NCBI GenBank assembly: GCA_900128395.1
Contig: LT649951.1
Coordinates: forward strand, 1-11,240
DNA length: 11,240 bases
Source of the DNA: Stramenopiles sp. TOSAG23-2
Taxonomy: Eukaryota; Sar
Direction: 5' to 3'
Shown: positions 1-8,700 of the stretch, piece after piece
Position numbering within the stretch: position 1 is the first letter of the stretch
Layout: every line of letters starts with the position of its first letter
Translations under genes and position numbers: made by a program
The notes under the pieces: model-generated
Seen by the model: the letters and a program-made list of their open reading frames with translations, nothing else
Database searches by the model: none
What the model was told of the DNA's origin: nothing

Positions 1-3000
1 GCATTATGGACGGAGGCAAGACGTCGAAAACGCATAAAGTTACAAACGTCGTATCTTACAAGCACCAATTCGAATGGATCTTCCCCATCAATGCCTTCAT
101 CATTGGGAAATAAACGCGATGCAACAAAATCAACTGAAAGAGATCTGCAGAAAACATATCGCCAGCATTTACGAAATTATTTTGACCAACGTAATGTTAA
201 TAATTTGAATGATTGTGGAGCAAAAAGTGCAAGCTTACGAAGTAGCGATGATAATGATGCTACAAATACTTTTGAAAATGATATATTGCCATATTTACCT
301 GGTGGGCAAATATCAGCTGAAATACTACCAGAGAAATGGCCAGAAGATGATGATTATAACAACAACGATAAATCATTTTTCTATGCTGAAAATAGCCAGG
401 AAGAACCTGATTATTTGAATGATTTAACCAGTTTAATGGATGATGATAACAATATGGAAGAGGGCGAAGATGAATCTGGTGATTTAGAGATGGAGAGTGA
501 TGATAATAATAACGAAAACATAGATGGTAATGAAGAAAGCGATAATGATGCTTATATGTACCATGAACATATAGAAAGTAATTTAAGTGATGAAAATGAT
601 ATAGATGACGATCATGGTTCCGACGAAGATTGTTATCTTACACAAAAAGATTTGAATGCGTATGAAGAAAAAATACAGTCTCAATTTTTGGAAAGCAAAA
701 GAAAACGGATTGAAATTTCACCTCACAAGAGTATCAACCACATCAATAACGATAAGAATACTACACTTAATATCGATCATGATGATAAAAATAGCAACAA
801 CAATTATAATAACAATGATGTCTCAAAGGACAACAACAACAACAATAACAATACAAATCGAAAGAAAATTCCAAAGTTTTTCAAACCAAATCAAATGCGG
901 GATGAGAAAGCAAATAGATCAAAACGATTTACTAAGAAGAAGAATAGACGTGTAGAGACTGTTGGGCATTTTGCATCGTTGTTTACTCCAAAAATGACCA
1001 AAAAATTGTTATCCAAACGTAGTAAACATAATCATATTCGGTATGATCTAGATAATAGTATGAAGGTTAGTAGTAGTAGTAGTATTTCCAGTAGCAATAA
1101 TAGCATTAGTATCAGTAGCAGCATCAGTAGTTTGAACAGTAACAGTTACGACGGTGCCAATAATAATAATCGTGATGATGAAACATTCAGCCAAGTCAAT
1201 AGTACAAATAATGATACACAAATTTTAGCTTTAGAATCACCAGAGATAGAGGAAGTAGAACTAGTAGGTGTAGAAGAGGAAACAAAGAAGGCGTTTAATT
1301 TATTGCGTAGCAACACTACCTCTAAATTGTACGACATACCTAGTTCTGAAAATGGCCTTGAAGTATGGACTCTGAAGAATAGACCTCCACATCTTCTTCC
1401 TTCCCTCCAAACAGTACAAAGGCCAAAAAATGTTGGTGCTACTGCAAAGGAAGAACGGTATCCATCATCTTTAAATGAAAGTGAGACGCAAAATTCTAGT
1501 AGTAGTGATGATCGTCATGGAATGAATTTTGTAGAACGAAAACCTTTAACTGCGTCACAAATTAATGAAAAAGCTCAAAAAACTACAAAAAGTGCGTTTA
1601 GTTTAGATAGCGGCCCGCAGTTTATGACCATATTATCCGTTGAAGTATTTTCAATAAAACAGAAAGAATGGAAAAAATTGCCTGATCCAGCGGTAGATGA
1701 AATTGTTTTAATAGCATATATTGTCGAAAGAGACGATGGGTGTGGTACGGTAGGAAGTTCATATGGTGCAAGAAAGAAAGGTTACATTGCTTTAGCAACG
1801 GAGGATGACAGCAAAACAATTGGTGGGCCTCCATATGACACTTTGCTTGTAAATAGTGAGCATGATTTACTACGTGCGCTTGCTGACTTGGTACAATATC
1901 ATAATCCAGATATTTTATTTGGATGGGAAATTGAAAAAAACTCTTGGGGTTACGTAGTACAACGCTGTAATTACTTAGGAATACCAATAGTGCAAGCATT
2001 ATCGCGATGCCCATTGTCACGTATAAATGGCAATAATGGCCATGATATGACTGGTGGTGATCCAGATGGAACCATACGCATACATGGTAGAATTGTGTTA
2101 AGTATGTGGAGGCTTGTGAAGAGTGAAGCGACGTTGAAGTTAAACAATTATTCGATGGAAAATGTCGCATTTGAATTGCTACGGTTACGAGTACCGCGTT
2201 ATCCACAAAATTCATTGGCACATTGGTACAGCGGGAAAAACAAAGCTCATTTAAGATCACGTGTAATTGTTCATTACATGACAAAAGCACAAACGTCACT
2301 TGATATTCTTTACAAGTTGGACATAATTGGAAGAACTAGTGAAATGGCGCGTTTAATTGGTATAGATTTTTATAGCATTTTATGGCGCGGTTCTCAATTT
2401 CGTGTTGAAAGCGTAATGTTGCGGATTACAAAACCACATAATTATATTTTGCTTTCACCAAGTAAGTCAGAAGTACAAGCGCAAAGGCCTTTAGATACGC
2501 AAGCTTTGACACTGGAACCTAAAAGTGGATTTTATGGTGAATCTCCCGTCGTGGTGCTAGATTTTCAATCGCTGTATCCTAGTTTAATCATAGCATATAA
2601 CATGTGCTACAGTACATGTATAGGCAGTTTGAATGGATCTGATGGAAAGAATCCCGGCGTTTCTCCGATACATACTAGGCTTGGAGCATTGGAACGATAT
2701 GCAGCACCAGAAAAAACATTGCGAAGTTTTATTGATGATAAGTCTGCACATATGGCTAGCAATGGCACTATGTTTGTTGCGGAAAATACGAGGCGCGGGA
2801 TACTACCACAAATGCTAGAGGAGATATTAAATACACGAATCATGGTGAAAAAAGAATTAAAAGCTGCAAGAAAAAATAATGAGAAAGTTTTAAGTCGTAT
2901 ATTAGATGCTAGGCAGTATGCGTTGAAAATGATAAGCAATGTAACCTACGGGTATGTTTCTGCTTCCTTTAGCGGTCGTATGCCATGTAGTGATATAGCT

Positions 3001-4227
3001 GATGCTATTGTACAAACTGGCCGTGATCAATTGGATAAGGCAATGCATATTGTGGAAGATCGTGGTGTTGAAAAAGCAGAATTTCAAGATGTTGTAGATG
3101 AAATTATTTACGGAGATACGGATAGTTTGTTTATTAAATTGAAACGCCATACAGATTTATCAACTGCGTTTAAAGTTGGGGAACGTATAAGCTATAAGGT
3201 TAGCATGAATAATTATAACCCGGTAAAATTTAACCTGGAAAAAGTATATTTGCCTTGTATATTGCACACCAAAAAACGATATGTAGGATGGAAATATGAA
3301 TCTCCATCGGATGATCCTACATTTGATGATAAAGGTATTGAAACAATGAGAAGTGATCAATGTCCTGTAGTTGCTAATAGTTTAAGAGAAGCATTGAAAG
3401 CTTTGTTTCGTACAAAACAAGGTCCGGATTATCCTCGTCGCGCAAAATCGAGGGTAAAGCGAGTGTTGATTAATTTTTGGCAGAAAATGATGCGAGATAC
3501 CTTACCGCTCTCTGACTACGTGTTTTCTCGTATGCTACGAAACAATTATAAGTCTCCTCCCCCTCATAAACTTGTTGATGCGAAGAGACAAATATATGAT
3601 AAGCGAGCTGGTGGTTTGTACAAACAATTTATTCAATACATAATTGTATCTGGGGTTTCCATAAGTGAACATCATGTGTTGGCAGAATGTGCAGTGTCCC
3701 CTGAAGCAATCGTAACAGATTACACTAAACGATTAAACGATACGTATTATATTAGACAGACGCATTTAGTTTTAGATCGAATGTTCCAACTAAAAAATAT
3801 GGAATATGATATTTATAGATGGTATGCTCGTATGCCACGTCCAAAGAGACGAATACGATTGGCCGGGACAACAAGTGATAGAAAAACAGGCTCACGTGGT
3901 GGTGGGAAACTCATATCTCAATATGCAGGATTTTCCAGTGCACATTGCTATTTATGTGATAATTTTAGTGCTGGAAAGAATAAATATATTTGTGATACAT
4001 GCGCTATGGACAAAGCTGCAGCATGGTTGCAATTGGAGCGCCGAGTCCTTCAAGCAGAAACTAGCAGACATGCTGCCATTACTATTTGCCGGCGTTGTGT
4101 TGGATACAAGGGGGATGATATCAGCTGCGAGTCAAATGTCTGCCCTATGTACTATGCACGGCAACATGCTATTGAAAAATGTAAGGAAGGAGATATTGTG
4201 ATACAAGGAGTGGAAGATATGTTTTGA
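1..4227 (+). CDS. REV3: DNA polymerase zeta catalytic subunit Rev3, 5'-truncated by the window edge
   Basis: Catalytic subunit of polymerase zeta, the B-family enzyme that extends mismatched or lesion-containing primer ends in nuclear translesion synthesis, with Rev7 and the Pol31/Pol32-type accessory subunits. Residues are counted from base 1. An acidic, Asn- and Ser-rich linker (about 60-520) leads to a degenerate exonuclease-like domain (about 541-830). There LSVEVF replaces an active DxE motif and FGWEIEKNSWGYVVQR sits at Exo II, the inactive form usual in Rev3. The polymerase core is complete: motif A DFQSLYPS (854-861), motif B RQYALKMISNVTYGY (from 971), motif C YGDTDS (1037-1042, both Asp present) and KKRYVG (1091). 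Two C-terminal Cys modules follow: CysA (C1316, C1319, C1331, C1334) and CysB (C1363, C1366, C1376, C1381). In the family CysB carries the [4Fe-4S] cluster that binds the accessory subunits. The frame has no stop back to base 1 and the leading residues (ALWTEARRRKR) look like the end of the Rev3 N-terminal domain, so the Met at base 91 is unlikely to be the start. All 4.2 kb is free of introns. Confidence 0.97.
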   Translation, partial: ALWTEARRRKRIKLQTSYLTSTNSNGSSPSMPSSLGNKRDATKSTERDLQKTYRQHLRNYFDQRNVNNLNDCGAKSASLRSSDDNDATNTFENDILPYLPGGQISAEILPEKWPEDDDYNNNDKSFFYAENSQEEPDYLNDLTSLMDDDNNMEEGEDESGDLEMESDDNNNENIDGNEESDNDAYMYHEHIESNLSDENDIDDDHGSDEDCYLTQKDLNAYEEKIQSQFLESKRKRIEISPHKSINHINNDKNTTLNIDHDDKNSNNNYNNNDVSKDNNNNNNNTNRKKIPKFFKPNQMRDEKANRSKRFTKKKNRRVETVGHFASLFTPKMTKKLLSKRSKHNHIRYDLDNSMKVSSSSSISSSNNSISISSSISSLNSNSYDGANNNNRDDETFSQVNSTNNDTQILALESPEIEEVELVGVEEETKKAFNLLRSNTTSKLYDIPSSENGLEVWTLKNRPPHLLPSLQTVQRPKNVGATAKEERYPSSLNESETQNSSSSDDRHGMNFVERKPLTASQINEKAQKTTKSAFSLDSGPQFMTILSVEVFSIKQKEWKKLPDPAVDEIVLIAYIVERDDGCGTVGSSYGARKKGYIALATEDDSKTIGGPPYDTLLVNSEHDLLRALADLVQYHNPDILFGWEIEKNSWGYVVQRCNYLGIPIVQALSRCPLSRINGNNGHDMTGGDPDGTIRIHGRIVLSMWRLVKSEATLKLNNYSMENVAFELLRLRVPRYPQNSLAHWYSGKNKAHLRSRVIVHYMTKAQTSLDILYKLDIIGRTSEMARLIGIDFYSILWRGSQFRVESVMLRITKPHNYILLSPSKSEVQAQRPLDTQALTLEPKSGFYGESPVVVLDFQSLYPSLIIAYNMCYSTCIGSLNGSDGKNPGVSPIHTRLGALERYAAPEKTLRSFIDDKSAHMASNGTMFVAENTRRGILPQMLEEILNTRIMVKKELKAARKNNEKVLSRILDARQYALKMISNVTYGYVSASFSGRMPCSDIADAIVQTGRDQLDKAMHIVEDRGVEKAEFQDVVDEIIYGDTDSLFIKLKRHTDLSTAFKVGERISYKVSMNNYNPVKFNLEKVYLPCILHTKKRYVGWKYESPSDDPTFDDKGIETMRSDQCPVVANSLREALKALFRTKQGPDYPRRAKSRVKRVLINFWQKMMRDTLPLSDYVFSRMLRNNYKSPPPHKLVDAKRQIYDKRAGGLYKQFIQYIIVSGVSISEHHVLAECAVSPEAIVTDYTKRLNDTYYIRQTHLVLDRMFQLKNMEYDIYRWYARMPRPKRRIRLAGTTSDRKTGSRGGGKLISQYAGFSSAHCYLCDNFSAGKNKYICDTCAMDKAAAWLQLERRVLQAETSRHAAITICRRCVGYKGDDISCESNVCPMYYARQHAIEKCKEGDIVIQGVEDMF
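832..852 (+). repeat. AAC/AAT trinucleotide tract coding for seven Asn
   Basis: An in-frame run of AAC and AAT codons gives seven consecutive Asn in the Rev3 linker, inside a wider Asn-rich stretch (about 794-858). It is low-complexity coding sequence upstream of the exonuclease-like domain, so length changes here should be tolerated. Confidence 0.9.
1069..1146 (+). repeat. AGT-rich microsatellite coding for a Ser-rich tract
   Basis: Five perfect AGT codons (1069-1083) are followed by degenerate AGT/AGC/ATT/AAT codons to about 1146, giving a Ser-, Asn- and Ile-rich linker in Rev3. It lies outside all catalytic motifs and looks like replication-slippage sequence. Confidence 0.85.
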
Positions 4228-4353
4228 AAATTTACTGGAACAACGGTAGTAAGAGACAAAGAAGAGTTATGAAAAGTATTGTATTGACGTAAAAAATAGA
4301 TTTTAACAAGATACGAAGTATATATATATTTAATATACGTTTAGTATTGTGCT

Positions 4354-4359
4354 AATAAA
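4354..4359 (+). terminator. poly(A) signal of REV3
   Basis: A canonical AATAAA lies about 127 nt after the REV3 stop codon. It is the first perfect hexamer downstream and is the likely cleavage/polyadenylation signal. The exact cleavage site cannot be read from the sequence. Confidence 0.6.
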
Positions 4360-4412
4360 TTACGAAATATAATACAACTTCGTAATAATTTTCAGGCGTA
4401 ATTTCGTAATTT
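4357..4412. repeat. 12-bp perfect inverted repeat downstream of REV3
   Basis: AAATTACGAAAT (4357-4368) and its exact reverse complement ATTTCGTAATTT (4401-4412) are separated by 32 bp. The left arm overlaps the AATAAA signal. The spacer holds another TTCGTAA (4379-4385). It could form a stem in the REV3 3' end, but the arms are AT-rich and function is unproven. Confidence 0.7.
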
Positions 4413-4834
4413 TCCCGTGATTAAGGTTGAATATTATTTTAAGAATTTTATAAACTCTATTCCCGCAGAACTGAAACCCAAACATCTTCAACGATTACGC
4501 CTTTCGAAATAGCCTTTCGTTCTGGTACGCCACCACGTCTATGTCGTCTACATACAAATATTTAAGCAGCCTGTATGTGACGAAGCCTATTATTCTTTCT
4601 TTTCAACGTAGTCTTTTGATGCTCGACTACATAATCTCTTGTCGTACTTTGTGATGATTATTTTAAAGTGACCGTTGCTAGGGTGCAAGTAGTGTCTGCT
4701 CAAGCCTCGTTTTACAGAGGCCATCAACCGGTGTTAGATGAACGTCGACGTGCGTCGTCGGAGTCCTAGCAAATGTATCATCAAAAACAAAGAATAAGTG
4801 CCTGGATATAAGTCAACCAGTGATGAAAGCTTTA

Positions 4835-4852
4835 GACTGCGCCCCGGCAGTC
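4835..4852. repeat. GC-rich hairpin, 6-bp stem
   Basis: GACTGC and GCAGTC are perfect reverse complements around the six-base loop GCCCCG. The left arm and loop overlap the arm of a longer-range stem (4838-4848 with 4944-4954), so the two structures exclude each other. Confidence 0.7.
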
Positions 4853-4954
4853 GATGTTCACGTTTTTCCACATGGCATCCATTGGCTTTTTACGAACTCC
4901 ACTAATAAAAAAAGAAGAACCAGGCTGATTTGGGCAAACCAGCGTTGGGGCGCA
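4838..4954 (+). repeat. Long-range GC-rich inverted repeat
   Basis: TGCGCCCC (4838-4845) is the exact reverse complement of GGGGCGCA (4947-4954). In plus-strand RNA the stem extends to 11 pairs (4838-4848 with 4944-4954) through two G-U wobbles and a C-G pair. On the minus strand those wobbles become C-A mismatches, so the extended stem favours a plus-strand transcript. Confidence 0.55.
4924..4943 (-). repeat. Imperfect hairpin, better paired as minus-strand RNA
   Basis: GCTGATTT and AAACCAGC flank GGGC. Read on the minus strand the arms pair over eight positions with one G-U wobble and a GCCC tetraloop. On the plus strand the same position is an A-C mismatch. This strand preference is opposite to that of the neighbouring long-range stem. 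Confidence 0.5.
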
Positions 4955-5385
4955 AAAACAAAATTTTCACGAGTAAATTTTCTATATAAATTTAAGGAAA
5001 AAAAAACTGTGACAAACTATAAAATGGATAATCCATAGAGGCCGTTTTGATGAATTTCCATATATATGTGTAGAATAGCACAATATGTGGTGATGCGTAA
5101 GAAAAGAAGAAAAGAAGAATTTTCCTTGAAAATTTTAATTATTATTATTAGCAACATTACCGACCAACAACGAACCATAAATTATTAATAAATATACACA
5201 CAAACACACATTATAAAACATACATGTTTTAGTTGTGAGATAAAATTTGAATGATAAATATTTTTATACTGTGTAAAAATTATTTCCAAAAGAGATGCAA
5301 TAATTAATGATACGGATATTGATGATAGTGATGGAGTGTAAATTATCACTGACATTATAAATTTTTAAGAGTGCGAGTTACTGAA

Positions 5386-5398
5386 CCTGCCAGGCAGG
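5386..5398. repeat. 13-bp GC-rich dyad CCTGCC-A-GGCAGG
   Basis: A near-perfect palindrome with one central base, conspicuous as a GC-rich block in strongly AT-rich DNA. Such dyads can be protein-binding sites. No partner can be named. Confidence 0.7.
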
Positions 5399-5534
5399 CA
5401 TGTGACAGTGCTATAAATTGACCTTCGTAAAAAAATTACTAAATTATTAATATTAAACGCGTGCGTGCATTAACTATATACTTCGTAAAAAAAATTTGAA
5501 TATAAAAAATAATAGAGAGTACGGAAGTTCGTAC

Positions 5535-5567
5535 GAGTATATTCAATACGACTCGTATTATATACTC
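5535..5567. repeat. Compound inverted repeat
   Basis: An inner dyad ATACGA-C-TCGTAT (5546-5558) is nested in an outer pair, GAGTATA (5535-5541) and TATACTC (5561-5567), giving 13 matched positions with short unequal spacers. It may be a binding site or chance in AT-rich DNA. Confidence 0.6.
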
Positions 5568-5742
5568 GGAATATTTTTAGATTGTGATAGTGTTTCTGAC
5601 GTTTCACTAAAATACAATTCTTTATGAACTCTTTCATTATAATATTAAAATATTTTTTGAAATTTTATTACTCGTATTTTTAAAATATTCAAGTTTATAA
5701 TATGATATACAAAGGTTTGGTATATCGTATTTTTTCGTAATT

Positions 5743-5748
5743 TTTATT
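5743..5748 (-). terminator. poly(A) signal of the 1100-residue gene
   Basis: AATAAA on the minus strand begins 13 nt past the TAG stop, so the 3' UTR is probably very short. Confidence 0.6.
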
Positions 5749-5760
5749 GACACTACGATC

Positions 5761-8700
5761 CTACAAAACAATTTTTGTACTACTATGCCTCTTTTTTCTA
5801 ACATGGATTTGAAATGTTTGTTCCGCGGTCACATTTTTCTGTTTTCGCTTGACATTTTCTTTCATACTTGCAACATATTCTTCTGCGTTATTATTATCCC
5901 ACAATGACTTCAACGTATCTAATAATCTAAAATGTTCAACATCTATACCATCGTCGTCGTTATCATCAATATCATCATGACTATCATCATCGTTATGATC
6001 CATCATAGCGCTTTCGCCACTTTCTTTTAACTTTTTTGTCCTAATAGAACCTCCTCCATTGTCTCTTGGATCAAGATATAAAATTGTATTAAAGTAAGTT
6101 CTTATATTTTCTGAAAATTTTGAAGCATCGCTTCTAGCATCATTTTCTAAATCACTGTACGATGAAATATGTTTGAAATGTTTCATTGCATTGAATACGT
6201 TTGTAACCTGTGGAGGCTTTTTTGGACCAATACCTGAACGAATTGTCTTAATTTTAACCATATTATGTGTACGACTAACACGCACATTACGATTATTTGC
6301 TATGTAAGTAATCCGTGATGGCAGAGGCAAGGATAATTTATCAGATATAATCAAAGTTCGTGTTAGATTTTGTGGAGTATTCTTTCGACGTCTTATATCT
6401 TGCTCTATATCTACACTTAACTTTATTACATGATGTACCATATCTGATATTTCGTCATATGCCAAATCTTTTTTGGCGTTCAACTTTTTTGCTAGATCTG
6501 TTTTCTTATATTTGTACACTTCACATGCAATATCAAAAATGGCTTTTGGCCCATCTTTAAGAATATTGGCATAATCAATGCCCGATGATAAATCTTGAAT
6601 TTCCTTGAAATACAAATCTTTAGAATCTTCCCGTTGAAATATGTCACGAAACTTTGGTAAAACTACATCCCTGTTGACAACAATATTATCTTCCTGTTCC
6701 ATATTATGATCATCATCATATACAATAGGTTTTTCAAAATCTATTTTACCATGAATGTTTATTCCCACAGGCAAACGTTGCATTTTTTGTTTAATCTTAA
6801 TTGGGAACAGTGAATTCTCTTTATGGACAAGAAGTTTACATTCATCAATATATGTATTACCATGATCATCTAATATACAAAATACAAATTCATTATCTTT
6901 TTTATCATCATTAACTTGTATATTACTGATTAAACATGCACCTTTTAAATAATTGCTTTTTTCTTCGATTGTATAATTTAATTTCCACGTTTCAGGTTGT
7001 CCAGACGGGGCAATAAAATTGTAAAATTGTTGATCGGTATGATTCATTGCATCCCAAGTACGTTTAATATGAAATTTTTGTGGTATAATAGTCTCCCTGG
7101 ACATTAAAAAATCCCTATGATCCATCACAGTTACACCACTATTCCAACGTTTGTACTGTTTCTCAAGATCTTCTTTGTGAACATCTATTGTATTTGGTTG
7201 GACAATTCGTGGACAAAATAAAACTTGAGGATGAAGGAATGATACACCTATATATATTTCTCCATTAATTTGCATCGATGTTTGTTCATCATCATTAGTA
7301 GGATTATTATTATTATTATGTGATGTACTTTTCATAAATGGATCATAGTGTTGAAAAGGTATGCTTGTTATATGGTTGATCATTAATGCAGTTGACATAT
7401 CATTGAAGCAATGATTCCAACTATGTACAATATTCCAATCTTCTATATTATTATTACATGCATTAATAATGTAAATTGAATAACTTGTCCCTATGACTAT
7501 TTCAAATTTATATTTTGTCCTTTTCACAGTTGATATTACTTCCTTTGGATATTTCAAATCATTATTGTTTCGCTTTGGCAAAGTAAAAACACATATTTGC
7601 AATTTTTCATTGTCCATTACATTTTGTGATGTTGATCGAAACGATATATTATACAATTTATTTTTATATCCAATGAAAACTTTTAATGGATGAAGCCCGT
7701 ATGAAGATGAAATGCAATAAGGTTGAAAATTGCTCATAATACGTTGATTTGGCAAGGCAACATCATATTTAAATGATAATCTATGAAATATACTTGGTAT
7801 ACCAATAATTCGATGGTTGCTACTCATTTGAATTTTTAAATGAAATAATATCATTGTAGCATTTTCATACATAATAAATAAATGAACATTGCTATATGGA
7901 GATGTTGCCATCGTTAAAATAGGATATTGTTGTTGTTTTAATTCCTCCTCTCCTTTCTCCCCTTCATTATTTGAAGTTATGTAAGCAGTTGAATTGAAAT
8001 TGAATATAGTATTACATGTCCATCTTAATCTTAGATCAAAATCTGCTTTGTAATCCTTTGCATCTGATTGTTTATTATTATGATTGTTATTATTATTATT
8101 AGTATTGTTGCTTTTATTTTTGTTGTTGTTATTATTTTTGCGATTGCTATTCCCATCATTATCATCACTATCACTACTATCATCAAAATAGATATGATTT
8201 CTATTGTTATTATTATCATTATTATCATTTCTAAACATTGTAGTTGTAGTTATTGATGGTATTTTTTTCATTTGTTGTTTTTGTGTATTATTACGTTGTT
8301 TTATATATTCTTCATAATCACTTCCAGGTTTAGTAGCAAGAGGACTGCTCATTTGTTTTGCATTATTATTATGATTTTCAGTTGTTTGAATTGTACAATA
8401 ATATATCATATCTTCTAACGTACGAAAACAAAAATTAACTTTTGTATCTTCCTCCGATACTCTAAATAATTGTATATCTACAATAGAATCTTCATTTGTA
8501 TCATATTGCAAATGACCAGGTTCATTTGGTTTATTACATATACCTTGTCCTTTCCGACATATTGCACAAGATGTCAAAGCAAGATTTTGCTTTTTCAATG
8601 CATACACTCGCCATTGACCTTTACATTGCACACAGTTCGTATACAATCGTTTATCATCATCATAATTTAATGATAGAACTTCTATTTGATCAAAATTATT

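Larger units (their letters stand above)
4440..5040. other. GC-richer, dyad-rich island in the convergent intergenic region
   Basis: This part of the REV3/downstream-gene gap is clearly less AT-rich than its surroundings. By direct count 87 of 180 bases are G or C in 4681-4860, against 6 of 60 in 5641-5700. I find no recognisable gene. The longest open stretch (4742-5038, + strand, first ATG at 4823) resembles nothing I know and ends in a Lys-rich tail. Several dyads cluster here: a 10-bp palindrome ACGTCGACGT (4742-4751), a hairpin at 4835-4852, an imperfect hairpin at 4924-4943, a GC-rich stem 4838-4848/4944-4954, and ATGGAT-A-ATCCAT (5024-5036). It could be a structured non-coding RNA, a decayed mobile element or a relic gene. 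Confidence 0.5.
5041..5760. other. AT-rich intergenic spacer between convergent 3' ends
   Basis: No gene, tRNA or rRNA is visible. The stretch is low in complexity and very AT-rich, with a few short dyads (5386-5398 and 5535-5567) and three TTCGTAA heptamers (5424-5430, 5482-5488, 5734-5740). It ends in the 3' untranslated region of the minus-strand gene. Confidence 0.6.

Noticed and set aside
1622-2299. 225-codon minus-strand open frame inside REV3
   Set aside because: It is fully antisense to conserved Rev3 polymerase sequence, and its product is a His/Leu/Cys-rich shadow with no domain.
3806-4201. 131-codon plus-strand frame overlapping the 3' end of REV3
   Set aside because: It overlaps the CysA/CysB region of Rev3 in another frame. 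The Rev3 frame carries the conserved Cys residues, so this is a shadow.
4500-4610. Minus-strand open stretch containing YLYVDDIDVV, resembling the YxDD box of a reverse transcriptase
   Set aside because: The frame is open for only about 35 codons between stops, and no other reverse-transcriptase motif is found around it in any frame I read. A four-residue match is not evidence.
4681-4720. tRNA-like B-box resemblance (GCTCAAGCCTC)
   Set aside because: It does not match GGTTCRANYCC closely enough, and no A box or cloverleaf arms could be found around it.
4820-4926. Possible C/D snoRNA (GTGATGA at 4820-4826 and CTGA at 4925-4928)
   Set aside because: The flanks do not form the required terminal stem, no C'/D' pair is present, and TGATGA is common in this AT-rich DNA.
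4742-5038. 98-codon open frame on the plus strand (first ATG at 4823)
   Set aside because: It has no recognisable domain, its end is Lys-rich AT-driven sequence, it lies in a convergent spacer, and its codons look unlike those of the neighbouring genes. It is described as part of the island instead.
8031-8256. Ile-rich open frames opposite and beside the Asn tract
   Set aside because: These are other-frame readings of AAT/ATT repeats within the large minus-strand gene.
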